NCBI RefSeq assembly: GCF_944321625.1
Contig: NZ_CALUMA010000068.1
Span: 1-51,419, forward strand
DNA: 51,419 nt
Source of the DNA: an uncultured Slackia sp.
Lineage (GTDB): Bacteria > Actinomycetota > Coriobacteriia > Coriobacteriales > Eggerthellaceae
Reading direction: 5' to 3'
Both the position numbers and the translations under genes were made by a program. Within the stretch, counting starts at the first letter, position 1. Each line of letters opens with the position of its first letter. The notes under the pieces were generated by a model. It was not told where the DNA came from and searched no databases. It saw only the letters and a list, made by a program, of their open reading frames with translations. Of this stretch, positions 26,207-34,928 are shown one piece after another.

Positions 26207-28168
26207 ATGAAGCTGCTCGAGCCGCTTGCTATCAATCACATGACGCTCAAGAACCGCGTGATGTTTCCGCCTATGACCACCGGTTATGAGGATCGCGCGG
26301 GCTCCATCACCGATCAGAGTGTGAACTTCTACCGCCGTCTTGCCCAGGGCGGCGTGGCCTACGTGGTGGTGGGCGATGTGAGTCCGGTGCATACCATCTC
26401 GCCCACGCCTAAACTTGTGACCGACGAGCAGATTCCCTCATTCGCCCGTCTGGCCGATGCACTGCACGAGTTCGACTGCAAGCTGGGCCTGCAGGTATTC
26501 CACCCCGAATACGACACCGTTGCCGTGGCGGAGCTCTTCCGCGCGGGCGACATGCAGGGCGCTCGCGCCAAGCTCATGCACGACATGAAGCATTACGTGA
26601 ATGAGGTGACGGCAGAGCGCCTGCAGGAGATTCTGGGCCTGATCACCGCGCTCGCCGAGCGGTGCGTGAAGGCCGGGGTGGACGCGATCGAGGTTCACGG
26701 CGATCGTTTGGTGGGTTCGCTCTGCTCGCCGCTCATCAACCAGCGCGACGATGAATTCGGCGGCAGCTTCGAAAACCGCACGCGATTCGCCCTCGAGGTG
26801 GTGCGCGCGATTCGCGCGGGCGCTCCCGACATCTGCATCGACTACAAACTGCCCATCATTACCGAGAACCCGCAGATCGGTCGCGGTGGCCTGTTCATCG
26901 ACGAGGCCGTGCGTCTGGCGAAGCTTCTCGAAGAGGCGGGCGTGGACACGTTCCACGTGGGTCAGGCGAACCATACCGGCAACATGAACGACACCATTCC
27001 CGTCATGGGCACGCGTCCGTATTGCTTCATGGAGGATTACGCGCGCCAGGTGAAGGAGGCCGTGAGCGTGCCGGTGTCCACGGTGGGTCGCATCATCATG
27101 CCGGAAGACGCCGAGCGCATGATCGAAGAGGGCGCATGCGACTACGTAGGCTTGGGCCGCTCGCTTTTGTGCGATCCCGATTACGTGCGCAAGCTTGAGG
27201 CGGGCACGCCGGAGCTCATTCGCCATTGCATGATGTGCAACAAGGGCTGTACGGATGCCATTCAGAACCGCCGCTTCCTCTCGTGCGTGCTCAACGCCGA
27301 GAATGGCTACGAGTACGAGCGCGTTATCGAGCCGGCGGCCGAGGCCAAGAAGGTCGCCGTTGTGGGCGCCGGCCCGGCGGGCATGGAGGCCGCGCGTGTG
27401 GCAGCGCTGCGCGGGCACGAGGTCACGCTGTTCGAGGCGTGCGACGAGCTGGGCGGCCAGCTGACCATCGCGTGCGTGCCGCCGCGCAAGTCCGAGATGG
27501 GACGCTCGATCGAGTGGTGGAAAGCTGCGCTTGAGGCTGCGAGCGTAGACATGCGTCTGGGTGCTGCCGTTGGGGCGCGCGAGCTGGCGGAAGCCGGCTT
27601 CGACGCGGTGATTGTGGCCGTGGGTGGCAAGAACGCCTGGCCGCGTATCGAGGGCATCGACGCGCCGTTCGTGGTGGATTCGTGGGACGTGCTGCGTGGG
27701 ACGCGCGCGCTCAAGGGCAACGTGGCGGTCATCGGCGGCGGCCTGGTGGGCGCCGAGACGGCAGAATACATTGCCAACGCCATGCCCGAGTGCCATGTGA
27801 CGGTGGTCGAGATGGCCGATAAGGTTGCCGCACAGGAATCCAACACCGTGCTGCCCGCGATGATGGCCGATTTCCAGGAGCATGGCGTGGAGCTGCTCAC
27901 GGGTGCCAAGGTGGTTGAATTCGCGGAGAATCCGGGCTATACGCCGGCCGTTGTCGTGGAAGTTGCGGGCGGTGAGGGCGCGGCGCCCGAGCGTCGCGAG
28001 ATTCCGTGCGATTTTGCCGTGCTTGCCCTGGGCACTTCTCCGGTGTCGTTCGATGCGACGTCGCTTGAGGAGGCCGACATTCCTGTGGCATTCGTGGGCG
28101 ACTGCCACGAGGTAGCCGCCATCGACGAAGCTGTAACGGCAGGCTACCTGGCCGCCTGCGCGCTGTAA
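26207..28168 (+). CDS. NADH:flavin oxidoreductase of the old yellow enzyme/2,4-dienoyl-CoA reductase (BaiCD-like) family
   Basis: 653 aa. An FMN TIM-barrel (about 1-340), 4Fe-4S ligands CMMCNKGC with the fourth Cys in RRFLSCVLNAENG, and two dinucleotide folds (VAVVGAGPAGMEAARVAAL for FAD, VAVIGGGLVGAETAEYIA for NAD(P)H). The active-site region differs from the usual family: HGDRLVGSLCSPLINQRDDE replaces the common H-x-AHGYLL-x-FLSP sequence, so the usual catalytic Tyr is not seen. ATG at 26207 is preferred because AAGGGGG is 6 nt upstream. Likely reduces activated C=C bonds of fatty, bile or phenolic compounds; exact substrate unknown. Confidence 0.9.
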   Translation: MKLLEPLAINHMTLKNRVMFPPMTTGYEDRAGSITDQSVNFYRRLAQGGVAYVVVGDVSPVHTISPTPKLVTDEQIPSFARLADALHEFDCKLGLQVFHPEYDTVAVAELFRAGDMQGARAKLMHDMKHYVNEVTAERLQEILGLITALAERCVKAGVDAIEVHGDRLVGSLCSPLINQRDDEFGGSFENRTRFALEVVRAIRAGAPDICIDYKLPIITENPQIGRGGLFIDEAVRLAKLLEEAGVDTFHVGQANHTGNMNDTIPVMGTRPYCFMEDYARQVKEAVSVPVSTVGRIIMPEDAERMIEEGACDYVGLGRSLLCDPDYVRKLEAGTPELIRHCMMCNKGCTDAIQNRRFLSCVLNAENGYEYERVIEPAAEAKKVAVVGAGPAGMEAARVAALRGHEVTLFEACDELGGQLTIACVPPRKSEMGRSIEWWKAALEAASVDMRLGAAVGARELAEAGFDAVIVAVGGKNAWPRIEGIDAPFVVDSWDVLRGTRALKGNVAVIGGGLVGAETAEYIANAMPECHVTVVEMADKVAAQESNTVLPAMMADFQEHGVELLTGAKVVEFAENPGYTPAVVVEVAGGEGAAPERREIPCDFAVLALGTSPVSFDATSLEEADIPVAFVGDCHEVAAIDEAVTAGYLAACAL

Positions 28169-28201
28169 GCCGTTCTGGCAAAGAGTCATATCAACAAAGG
28201 C

Positions 28202-28231
28202 AGGGGCTGTCGAGCATGTTCGACAGCCCCT
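28202..28231 (+). terminator. Rho-independent terminator after the reductase gene
   Basis: AGGGGCTGTCGA (28202-28213) pairs perfectly with TCGACAGCCCCT (28220-28231) and is followed by TT and C. It separates the reductase gene from rsmI. Confidence 0.88.
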
Positions 28232-28359
28232 TTCGCGTCTTCTATTTTCACGCGTACCTTCTGATGCATTCCGTTTTCGCATGGCGGCATCGTCTATAAT
28301 CCCTGCGATACACACGACGATGTGCGCGAAGCGAGCGCACGCACCAGAAAGGCGGCACC

Positions 28360-29211
28360 ATGGCTGGCAGGCTTGTCATTTGTCCTACGCCCATCGGGAA
28401 CTTGGGCGATATGACTTTGCGCACGCTCGAGGAACTGCGTGCGGCCGATGTGGTGTGCGCCGAGGATACACGCGTGACGGGCAAGCTGCTGGCACACTTC
28501 GGCATCGAGAAGCGGCTCGAGCGTCTGGATGAGGCCACCATCACGCGGCAAGCGACGCATATGGCTGAGCGCGTCGCTGCGGGCGAGGTTATCGCCTTCT
28601 GCAGCGATGCCGGCATGCCGGGCGTGTCGGATCCGGGCGCGCGTCTGATTGAGGCGGCGCAGCAGGCAGGTTGCGATGTGGTGGTGCTCCCCGGGGCTTC
28701 GGCGGCATCGACGGCTTATGTGGCCAGCGGCTTCAATAATCCTCGCTACTACTTTGGCGGGTTCTTCCCGCGCAAGGCGGGGGAACGTCGCGCCGCTTTG
28801 GAAGGCCTCAAATCGCTCGACGCCGTGCTGGTGTTCTACGAGAGCCCGCGCCGCATTGCCGACGCGCTGAGTGTGGTTGCCGAGGTGCTTCCGCATCGCG
28901 AGGTGGCGGTGTGCCGTGAGCTGACCAAGCTTCATGAAGAGGTGTTCCGCGCGAGTGCGCCGGATGCTGCGGAGGAGTTCGCCCGTCGCGATGCCGAAGA
29001 GGGCGTGCGAGGCGAGATCGCCCTGGTCATCGGCCCGCCGACTGCTGACGAGGAACAAGCATCCGCCGAAGAGAGCGCCGCTTCAGCAGCCGAGCGCGCC
29101 GCCGAACTTTTAAGCGCCGGCGAGCTATCCAAAAAAGACATCGTACGCGCGCTGCGCGACGAATTCGGCATCTCGCGCAACGAAGCATACGAACTCGTGC
29201 ACGGGGCGTAG
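28360..29211 (+). CDS. rsmI: 16S rRNA (cytidine(1402)-2'-O)-methyltransferase RsmI
   Basis: 283 aa. The tetrapyrrole-methylase fold opens with LVICPTPIGNLGDMTLRTLE and AEDTRVTGKLLAHF, then FCSDAGMPGVSDPG and LPGASAASTAYVASGFN for SAM binding. A C-terminal helix-turn-helix-like region (LSKKDIVRALRDEFGISRNE) is typical. It acts with RsmH on cytidine 1402 in the ribosomal P site. The start follows AGAAAGG. A TATAAT at 28295-28300 is the likely -10. It lies 5.7 kb from metG, which is next to this gene in Bacillus. Confidence 0.96.
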   Translation: MAGRLVICPTPIGNLGDMTLRTLEELRAADVVCAEDTRVTGKLLAHFGIEKRLERLDEATITRQATHMAERVAAGEVIAFCSDAGMPGVSDPGARLIEAAQQAGCDVVVLPGASAASTAYVASGFNNPRYYFGGFFPRKAGERRAALEGLKSLDAVLVFYESPRRIADALSVVAEVLPHREVAVCRELTKLHEEVFRASAPDAAEEFARRDAEEGVRGEIALVIGPPTADEEQASAEESAASAAERAAELLSAGELSKKDIVRALRDEFGISRNEAYELVHGA

Positions 29212-29736
29212 AGGCTCCCGGCATCCTGTCGTGCCCTAAGCTGCGCCCCTAGCCGCGTGCATGAGGCTTTCCTCTGTTGCGATACGGCGATCTTCCTTTG
29301 GGCCGCGGCCGCCAGAAAATCGCTAACTTATGGACACTTTTGCGATTTTCCCGGCGGTTTAGTACGCTTCAGAGCTGTTTTGAGGCCATCAACGCCATTC
29401 GGAGGAATAGGGTGGTGGATCTCTTGAGAACCGCAAATGCATAATAGCAGGTGAGAAGTATTCTCGTTCAGCAATAGAACAGCGGGGTTTGGCGCGAACC
29501 TGGCATCAAGCCCGGTAAAGTCGAAAAAACGTCCATGAACCGTGGATTCTCTTGCAATATGGCACCCTATGGACGATAGTGCGAAACGATACGGACGCAT
29601 GTCGCACAAGCCGCATGTGTGGCGTGGGGCTTGCAGGCGGTTGCGACGCGTCATATCGCGTATAAGCCACATGCGTGGCGGTCGGGTTATGCGATACGGG
29701 GTCGCGTGGCATGTGGGTATATTTAGGAGGCATTTT
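29212..29736. other. Intergenic stretch with hairpin and repeated dyads
   Basis: GAAAATCGC (29315-29323) pairs perfectly with GCGATTTTC (29342-29350) around an 18-nt loop containing GCTAACTTAT. Further down, AAGCCGCATGTGTGGCG (near 29609) and AAGCCACATGCGTGGCG (near 29664) are direct copies of a near-palindrome about 55 bp apart, ahead of the alcohol dehydrogenase gene. No gene seen. Confidence 0.55.
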
Positions 29737-30942
29737 ATGAATGATTTCACTTACTACTCTCCGACGGAGTTTTTCTTTGGGCGCGGCGTGACCGACCAGG
29801 TGGGCCAGAAGCTTGCTGCGCGCGGCTACAAGCATGCGCTTGTGGTGTACGGCAAGGGTTCGGTGGTGCGCACGGGCACGCTTGACTGCGTGAAAGCGTC
29901 GCTCGCTGAGGCCGGCATCAAGGTCGAGGAGCTTGCCGGCGTGCGTCCGAATCCCGAGGTCGGGCTGGTGCGCGAAGGCATCGAGCTCGCCCGCGCCCGT
30001 CGCGTTGACTGCATCCTCGCCGTGGGCGGCGGCAGCACCATCGACTGCGCCAAGGCGGTTGCGTTCGGTACGCCCTATGATGGCGACGTGTGGGACTTCT
30101 TCTCCAAGAAGGCCACGATCAGCGAGGCGCTGCCCGTGGCGTGCGTGCTCACCATTCCCGCAGCGGGATCCGAAGGTTCCAACTCGTGCGTGATCAGCAA
30201 CGACGAGCTGGGTATGAAGACGGGTGTGAACTCCGATTTGTTCCGTCCCGTGCTTGCCGTGATGGATCCCGAGCTCACGTTCACGCTGCCCACGTTCCAG
30301 ACGGGCGCCGGCGTGACCGACATGATTGCCCATATCTGCGAGCGCTACTTCAGTGGCGTGGGCGCGGTTCCTGTGACCGACAACATCGCCTGCGGGCTCA
30401 TTCGCGCCATCATCGATGCGGCGGAAGAGCTGGTGGACGACCCTCAGAATTACGACGCGCGCGCCAATATCATGTGGGCGGGCACGCTTGCCCATAACGA
30501 CCTGGCCGGATGCGGCCGCGGATTGGTGCCGGGCGGCCGCGCGGGCGGCTGGGAGAGCCATGCGCTCGAGCATGAGATGTCGGCGTTCGACCCCTCGATC
30601 GCGCACGGCGCTGGTCTTGCCGTAATCATGCCCGCTTGGATGCGCTACGTGTGGCGCGAGGATCCGCAGCGCTTCCTCGACTTCGCGTGGGACGTGTTCG
30701 GCATCGAACCTGTTAACGGAACGGACGAGGCAATCGAGGATGCCGTGACGGCCGCCATTGACGAGCTCCAGGATTTCTTCGCGCGTCAGGGCATGCCCAC
30801 CAAGATGGGCGAGCTGGGTCTTGCTCCCGAGGACGTGGACAAGCTTCTGCCTACGCTCGCCAAGAACAAGGGCGAAGTGTTTGGCGACTTCAAGAAACTC
30901 ACGATGGATGACGCCAAGGCGATCTACCTCTCCGCGTTTTAA
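29737..30942 (+). CDS. Iron-dependent (group III) alcohol dehydrogenase, BdhA/YqhD-like
   Basis: 401 aa. NAD(P) site GGGSTIDCAKAVAFG and metal ligands in GVTDMIAHICERY (Asp, His) and WESHALEHEMSAFDPSIAHG (His, His) are all present. The N-terminus YYSPTEFFFGRGVTDQVG is typical of butanol-dehydrogenase-like members. Start fixed by AGGAGG at 6 nt. It reduces aldehydes to alcohols with NAD(P)H, serving fermentation redox balance or detoxification. It is 8 bp upstream of the peptidase gene. Dyad copies upstream may be operators. Confidence 0.94.
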   Translation: MNDFTYYSPTEFFFGRGVTDQVGQKLAARGYKHALVVYGKGSVVRTGTLDCVKASLAEAGIKVEELAGVRPNPEVGLVREGIELARARRVDCILAVGGGSTIDCAKAVAFGTPYDGDVWDFFSKKATISEALPVACVLTIPAAGSEGSNSCVISNDELGMKTGVNSDLFRPVLAVMDPELTFTLPTFQTGAGVTDMIAHICERYFSGVGAVPVTDNIACGLIRAIIDAAEELVDDPQNYDARANIMWAGTLAHNDLAGCGRGLVPGGRAGGWESHALEHEMSAFDPSIAHGAGLAVIMPAWMRYVWREDPQRFLDFAWDVFGIEPVNGTDEAIEDAVTAAIDELQDFFARQGMPTKMGELGLAPEDVDKLLPTLAKNKGEVFGDFKKLTMDDAKAIYLSAF

Positions 30943-30950
30943 GGCTGCGG

Positions 30951-31571
30951 ATGAATCGTTCGGCCAAGGGCGGCGTTTCGACGCTCGACGTGGACGGCCT
31001 TTCGGTGCAGGTTACGCGCAAACGGCAGAAGAACATGTACGCGCGCGTGAAGCCGCCGGACGGGCGCGTTGTGGTCACGGCGCCGCTCCATTTCACCGAT
31101 GACGAAATCACGTGGTTCGTCCGCGAGAAGAAGGATCTTATTCTCAAGCATCGTGCGCAGCTGCTGGAGCGCGAACGCACGCGTGCGCAGGAGGGAAATC
31201 TTGCGGGTAGGCGCGGGCGCTCGAAGGGCGCTCCCACGAAGGCCGAGCTCGCCGAATGGCGCGCCGTGGTGGAGGCGTTCACGCCGGCGCTCGTCGAGAA
31301 ATGGGCGCCCATCATCGGCGTGCGCCCCGGCAAGCTGGCGTACCGCAACATGGTGAGCCGCTGGGGCAGCTGCAACGTGAAAACCGGGCGCATTTGCATC
31401 AACGTGCAGCTGGCCGCGCATCCGCCGGAGTGTTTGGAATACGTGGTGGTGCACGAGCTGTGCCATCTGCATGAGGCAAATCACGGCCCGCGTTTCAAGG
31501 CGCTGCTCAATGCCCATCTGCCGCATTGGCGCGAAGCCGAAGCGAAGCTCAAGGGCGGCATCCGTCGATAA
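30951..31571 (+). CDS. YgjP-like M48-type zinc metallopeptidase domain protein (DUF45)
   Basis: 206 aa. The zinc motif HELCHLHEANHG with upstream MVSRWGSCNVKTGRICIN is characteristic of YgjP-type proteins, followed by HLPHWREAE. The N-terminal half (residues 1-100) holds the usual RKRQKNMYARVKPPDGRVVV region. Intracellular, no signal peptide. Function of the family is poorly known. It starts 8 bp after the alcohol dehydrogenase stop, so it shares its transcript. Confidence 0.92.
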   Translation: MNRSAKGGVSTLDVDGLSVQVTRKRQKNMYARVKPPDGRVVVTAPLHFTDDEITWFVREKKDLILKHRAQLLERERTRAQEGNLAGRRGRSKGAPTKAELAEWRAVVEAFTPALVEKWAPIIGVRPGKLAYRNMVSRWGSCNVKTGRICINVQLAAHPPECLEYVVVHELCHLHEANHGPRFKALLNAHLPHWREAEAKLKGGIRR

Positions 31572-31814
31572 AGTCGATTTGCGCGTCGTGGCATGCACTC
31601 GCCTCGGCGCGCTTTTTCGTCCGCGCCGTTTGTGGTCTGTACGTTCCTTTTGCATTTGAATGCCTCGCCAAGCGTGTGACTCGGTTATACAATCCCATGC
31701 AACACACCGAAGACAACGCTGCGTCGCGCTCCGGCGCAGCTGGGTCGATGGGTGATACGACCAGGAGCTTTTGTCCAGCCGCCCCATCGATCCGCGAGAC
31801 GAAAGGCGCAGACG

Positions 31815-33530
31815 ATGGCAGCGACCTCCGCCGCCCAGGGCACGCGACATAAGAATCCGTTCGTTTTGAACGTCGGCTCCAAGCCGATGCTGTTCGTCAT
31901 GTTGGTGGGCGCGTTCGTGTCCTCGACCGCCTACAGCATGCTCACCTCCGCCCTTCCGGCCATCATGGCGGAATTCTCCGTCGATGCTACGTTGGGCCAG
32001 CTGCTCACCACCGCATACATCTATGTGCTGGGCATCACCAGCGCCATGACGGCGTTCCTCATCACGCGATTCAGTTCGCGCACCCTGTTCCTTACGGCGT
32101 TAGGCTTCTTCGTTCTGGGTTGCGTGTTTGCCATCATCTCCCCCAACTATCCCTGCCTTCTGGCTTCGCGGTGCCTGCAGGCGGTGGGCAACGGCATTCT
32201 GATGCCGCTCATCCAGACCGTTGCCGTGGCGATTTACCCCAAAGAGCGCCGTGGCTTCGCGCTTGGCCTGGTGGGTATGGTCATCGCGTTCGCGCCGGTG
32301 TTGGGTCCCACGCTTTCCGGCGTCATCACCGATTTATGGGGCTGGAAATCCATCTTCATGATTCTGGGCTGTTTGGGCGGAATCAGCTGGATCGCGGCGT
32401 TCTTCACGGTGCGCGATGCGGTCGATCACGCCAACGTGCGCTTTGACGTGCAATCGAGCCTGCTTTTCGTGGGCGGTCTGGTGTGCCTGATGCTGGGCAT
32501 CACGTCCGCCGAGCAGACGGGCGTCTATTCCTGGTCGGCGTACGTGCCCGTCCTCGTTGCGTTCTTACTGCTGATGGCGTTCATTCGCCGACAGCTTTCC
32601 ATGGAGGAGCCCCTGCTCAAGGTGGGGCTGTTCAGCAGCAAGCACTTTTTTCTGGGCGTCGGCCTAGTGGCGATGGCCCAGATCGGCGTAATCGCCGGCA
32701 CGCTGCAGGTGCCGCTTTACGTGCAGGAGATCCATGGCATGTCGGCGCTGCAGTCGGGCCTGATTCTGTTTCCGGGCGCCATTCTCAACGCGCTGCTTTC
32801 GGCGCCGGTGGGCAATTTCTACGATAAGCACGGCATGCGCGTGAGCGCCACGGTCGGCCTGAGCGTGCTCGCGGTGGGTACGTTCGCGTTTGTGATTTTC
32901 GACGAGCACACGAGCGCGATTATCATCACCGCCATGTACGCGGTGCGCATGGTGGGTCTGACGTTTTTGGTTATGCCCATGACGGCGTACGCTCTGGAGA
33001 AGCTGACCGGCGGCGACGTGCAGCACGGCACAGCTATCGTGAACACGGTGCGCCAGATTGCCGGCTCCATCGGATCCAGCTTCATGGTGTCCATGATGGC
33101 GGCGGCCACGCTTGAGCTTGACCCCGGCGCTCCTACGGCGGAGTCGGGTCTTTCCATGGTAGGCTTCCATGCGAGTTTCGGGCTTCAGACCGCGCTTATC
33201 ATTTTCACGCTCATTGTGGTGCTCATGGTGGTCAAGCCGAAGAAGCGCCTGGTGGAGCGCGCAATTGAGGGCATGGAGCACGCTGCCGTGCATGTCGAGC
33301 ATGCGGTCGACACCGTTGCGGATGCGGCCGAAATCGTCAGCGATCACGTGGAAAGCGCCGTGGGCAGCGCCGTCGAGCATATGGGCAATGCTATGGATAA
33401 GATCGGCGACGTGGTGGACGCCGGCACGCCCCAGTGGCAGGAGGGTGAGGATGCGCTCGTGTCCACGGGCGACATGGTAGCCGAAGCGCGTAGGGCGAAC
33501 GCGCAGGAGCAGGACGGCAGCCGCAAATAA
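31815..33530 (+). CDS. MFS transporter of the DHA2 (EmrB/QacA) drug-export type
   Basis: 571 aa with 14 predicted membrane segments. Motif C-like LGLVGMVIAFAPVLGPTLSG and helix 1-2 features (TSALPAIMAEFSVDATLGQL) place it in the DHA2 multidrug family. Residues about 470-571 form a long Ala/Glu/His/Val-rich cytoplasmic helix (VEHAVDTVADAAEIVSDH) unusual for the family. Start at 31815 opens the protein-like sequence after GAAAGG. A MerR/TipAS regulator follows 48 bp downstream, suggesting drug-induced control. Confidence 0.92.
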   Translation: MAATSAAQGTRHKNPFVLNVGSKPMLFVMLVGAFVSSTAYSMLTSALPAIMAEFSVDATLGQLLTTAYIYVLGITSAMTAFLITRFSSRTLFLTALGFFVLGCVFAIISPNYPCLLASRCLQAVGNGILMPLIQTVAVAIYPKERRGFALGLVGMVIAFAPVLGPTLSGVITDLWGWKSIFMILGCLGGISWIAAFFTVRDAVDHANVRFDVQSSLLFVGGLVCLMLGITSAEQTGVYSWSAYVPVLVAFLLLMAFIRRQLSMEEPLLKVGLFSSKHFFLGVGLVAMAQIGVIAGTLQVPLYVQEIHGMSALQSGLILFPGAILNALLSAPVGNFYDKHGMRVSATVGLSVLAVGTFAFVIFDEHTSAIIITAMYAVRMVGLTFLVMPMTAYALEKLTGGDVQHGTAIVNTVRQIAGSIGSSFMVSMMAAATLELDPGAPTAESGLSMVGFHASFGLQTALIIFTLIVVLMVVKPKKRLVERAIEGMEHAAVHVEHAVDTVADAAEIVSDHVESAVGSAVEHMGNAMDKIGDVVDAGTPQWQEGEDALVSTGDMVAEARRANAQEQDGSRK

Positions 33531-33549
33531 GTAGTCTGCACAATTCTTC

Positions 33550-33580
33550 TTGACCTTCACGTTGCGGAAAGGTTTACCAT
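33550..33580 (+). promoter_or_regulatory. Possible MerR-type promoter with 19-bp spacer
   Basis: TTGACC (33550-33555) and TACCAT (33575-33580) are 19 bp apart, the spacing typical of MerR-controlled promoters, with dyad ACCTT/AAGGT (33553-33573) between. The match overlaps the ribosome site of the regulator gene, so it is only compatible with the shorter start at 33594. Confidence 0.3.
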
Positions 33581-34379
33581 GCTGCGCGAGGTGATGAGCG
33601 TGAAGAAAAAGGGCGAGACGCATTATTACACCGTGGGCCAGCTGGCCAAGCTTTCGGGCGTAAGCGCGCGAACGCTTCGCTACTACGAGGAGCTGGGACT
33701 TCTGAGTCCGAAGCGCAAGGCGAACGGCTATCGCGAATACGGGCCGACCGACGTTGACGCGCTGCAGCAGATTCTGCTGTTTCGTTCGTGCGGGGTGGAG
33801 CTGGAAGAAGTTCGCCGCACGCTTGCACAGCCCCGATTCGACGCGGCAACAACCCTTCGCCATCATCTTGCAACGCTTACTGCGCAGAAGCAAGAACTGG
33901 AAACGTTGATTGCGACGGTTGAGAAGACCATCGCATCGCTGGAAGGAGCATACGCTATGACTGATACCGAGCGGTTCGAAGGCCTTAAGCGCAAGGCGGT
34001 TGAAGACAACGAGCGCGCGTACGGACGCGAGGCTCGCGAACGTTACGGCGACGACGTGATCGATGCGGCGAACAAGAAGCTGCTCGCGATGGACGAAGGG
34101 GAGTGGACCGACGTGCAGGCTTTGGGCGAAGCGATTATCGAACAGCTGAAAGCCGCGATGGCGACGGGCGACGCTCACGGCGCTGAGGCGCAGGAGCTCG
34201 CGCGCATGCATGCGGCGTGGATAAAAGCCCACTGGCCTGAAGGCGCTTATTCCCGCGAGGCGCACCTGGGGTTGGCTGAAGGCTACCTGGCGGATGAGCG
34301 CTTCACCTCGTTCTATGACGGAGCGGCGGGAGCAGGTGCCACCCAATTCCTCCGCGATGCCTTGGTGGCGAACTTGTAG
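33579..34379 (+). CDS. MerR-family regulator with TipAS-like drug-binding domain
   Basis: 266 aa. MerR helix-turn-helix (YYTVGQLAKLSGVSARTLRY, RKANGYREYGPTDVDALQQI) and coiled-coil dimerisation helix (about 75-118) precede a TipAS antibiotic-recognition domain (DTERFEGLKRKAVEDNERAY onward). TipA-type regulators sense small antibiotics and activate export genes; the MFS gene just upstream is the likely target. GGAAAGG at 6 nt supports the ATG at 33579; a shorter start at 33594 is possible. Confidence 0.93.
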   Translation: MLREVMSVKKKGETHYYTVGQLAKLSGVSARTLRYYEELGLLSPKRKANGYREYGPTDVDALQQILLFRSCGVELEEVRRTLAQPRFDAATTLRHHLATLTAQKQELETLIATVEKTIASLEGAYAMTDTERFEGLKRKAVEDNERAYGREARERYGDDVIDAANKKLLAMDEGEWTDVQALGEAIIEQLKAAMATGDAHGAEAQELARMHAAWIKAHWPEGAYSREAHLGLAEGYLADERFTSFYDGAAGAGATQFLRDALVANL

Positions 34380-34420
34380 TTCTTTCTTCCGGCTCTGCTG
34401 ACGCATGCAAAAGCATGCCG

Positions 34421-34515
34421 ATCGTGCGGGTATAAAACATCGTGCAGGTATAAAAACAGCCTTATTGGCTAACTTTTCAGCCCCTCGGTATAAAAACACC
34501 CTTATTTGTGGGGCC
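34421..34515 (+). repeat. Paired-repeat element, forward copy
   Basis: Two units (GGTATAAAAACAGCCTTATT, 34447-34466; GGTATAAAAACACCCTTATT, 34487-34506) sit 40 bp apart, separated by GCTAACTTTTCAGCCCCTC. They are preceded by a tandem ATCGTGCnGGTATAAAA (34421-34437 and 34439-34455). Confidence 0.85.
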
Positions 34516-34640
34516 ATTCGGCCTTTCGTGCCGAATGGCCCGCTTCGAAATTCGTGGCAATTCTTTCGACCTGGGGTTTTGTCGAAAGAGGCGGTGGTGA
34601 AACGCGAAGATGCTGCGAAGGCGCCGCAATCGGGCACGCA

Positions 34641-34700
34641 TATAAGCCAGTTTTCATACTGAGGGGTCCATTTCTTAGCACATAAGGAGATTTTCATACC
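34641..34700 (-). repeat. Paired-repeat element, inverted copy
   Basis: The reverse complement aligns to the forward copy unit for unit with the same 40-bp period: GTATGAAAAtctcCTTAT, GCTAA, CCCCTC, GTATGAAAActggCTTAT. The whole structure is therefore a roughly 250-bp compound inverted repeat. Confidence 0.85.
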
Positions 34701-34928
34701 GCTGTTTTGATTTCGCCCGCTTCTGGTTCTTGCCACTTTGTGGCGGCAAGCCGCAATCCCCGGCCGCCCGCACCGCTCCTGCGCTACAATAGGCAGGCTT
34801 TGTATCTGACCGGCCGTCGCGCGGCATTCTGGGCCGCCGGCGCAAAGGCGCGAACGGCACCATTCGCCGCTCGTAGCCGCAAGGGCGCGCGGGGCATCAT
34901 CAGTCCCAAGCGCTAGAAAGAGGATCGC

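Larger units (their letters stand above)
34380..34928. other. Gene-free region before metG carrying paired repeats
   Basis: Two elements of about 60 bp face each other here (described separately). A 9-bp hairpin is nested between them (GGCCATTCGG/CCGAATGGCC near 34512-34540). A TACAAT at 34785-34790 is a possible -10 for metG. No T-box-like leader or other riboswitch is recognised. Confidence 0.6.

Noticed and set aside
33550..33580. Confident MerR operator
   Set aside because: The dyad overlaps a good ribosome site for the ATG at 33579; kept only as a low-confidence feature.
34700..34928. T-box or other riboswitch before metG
   Set aside because: No specifier loop, T-box sequence or antiterminator found by eye.
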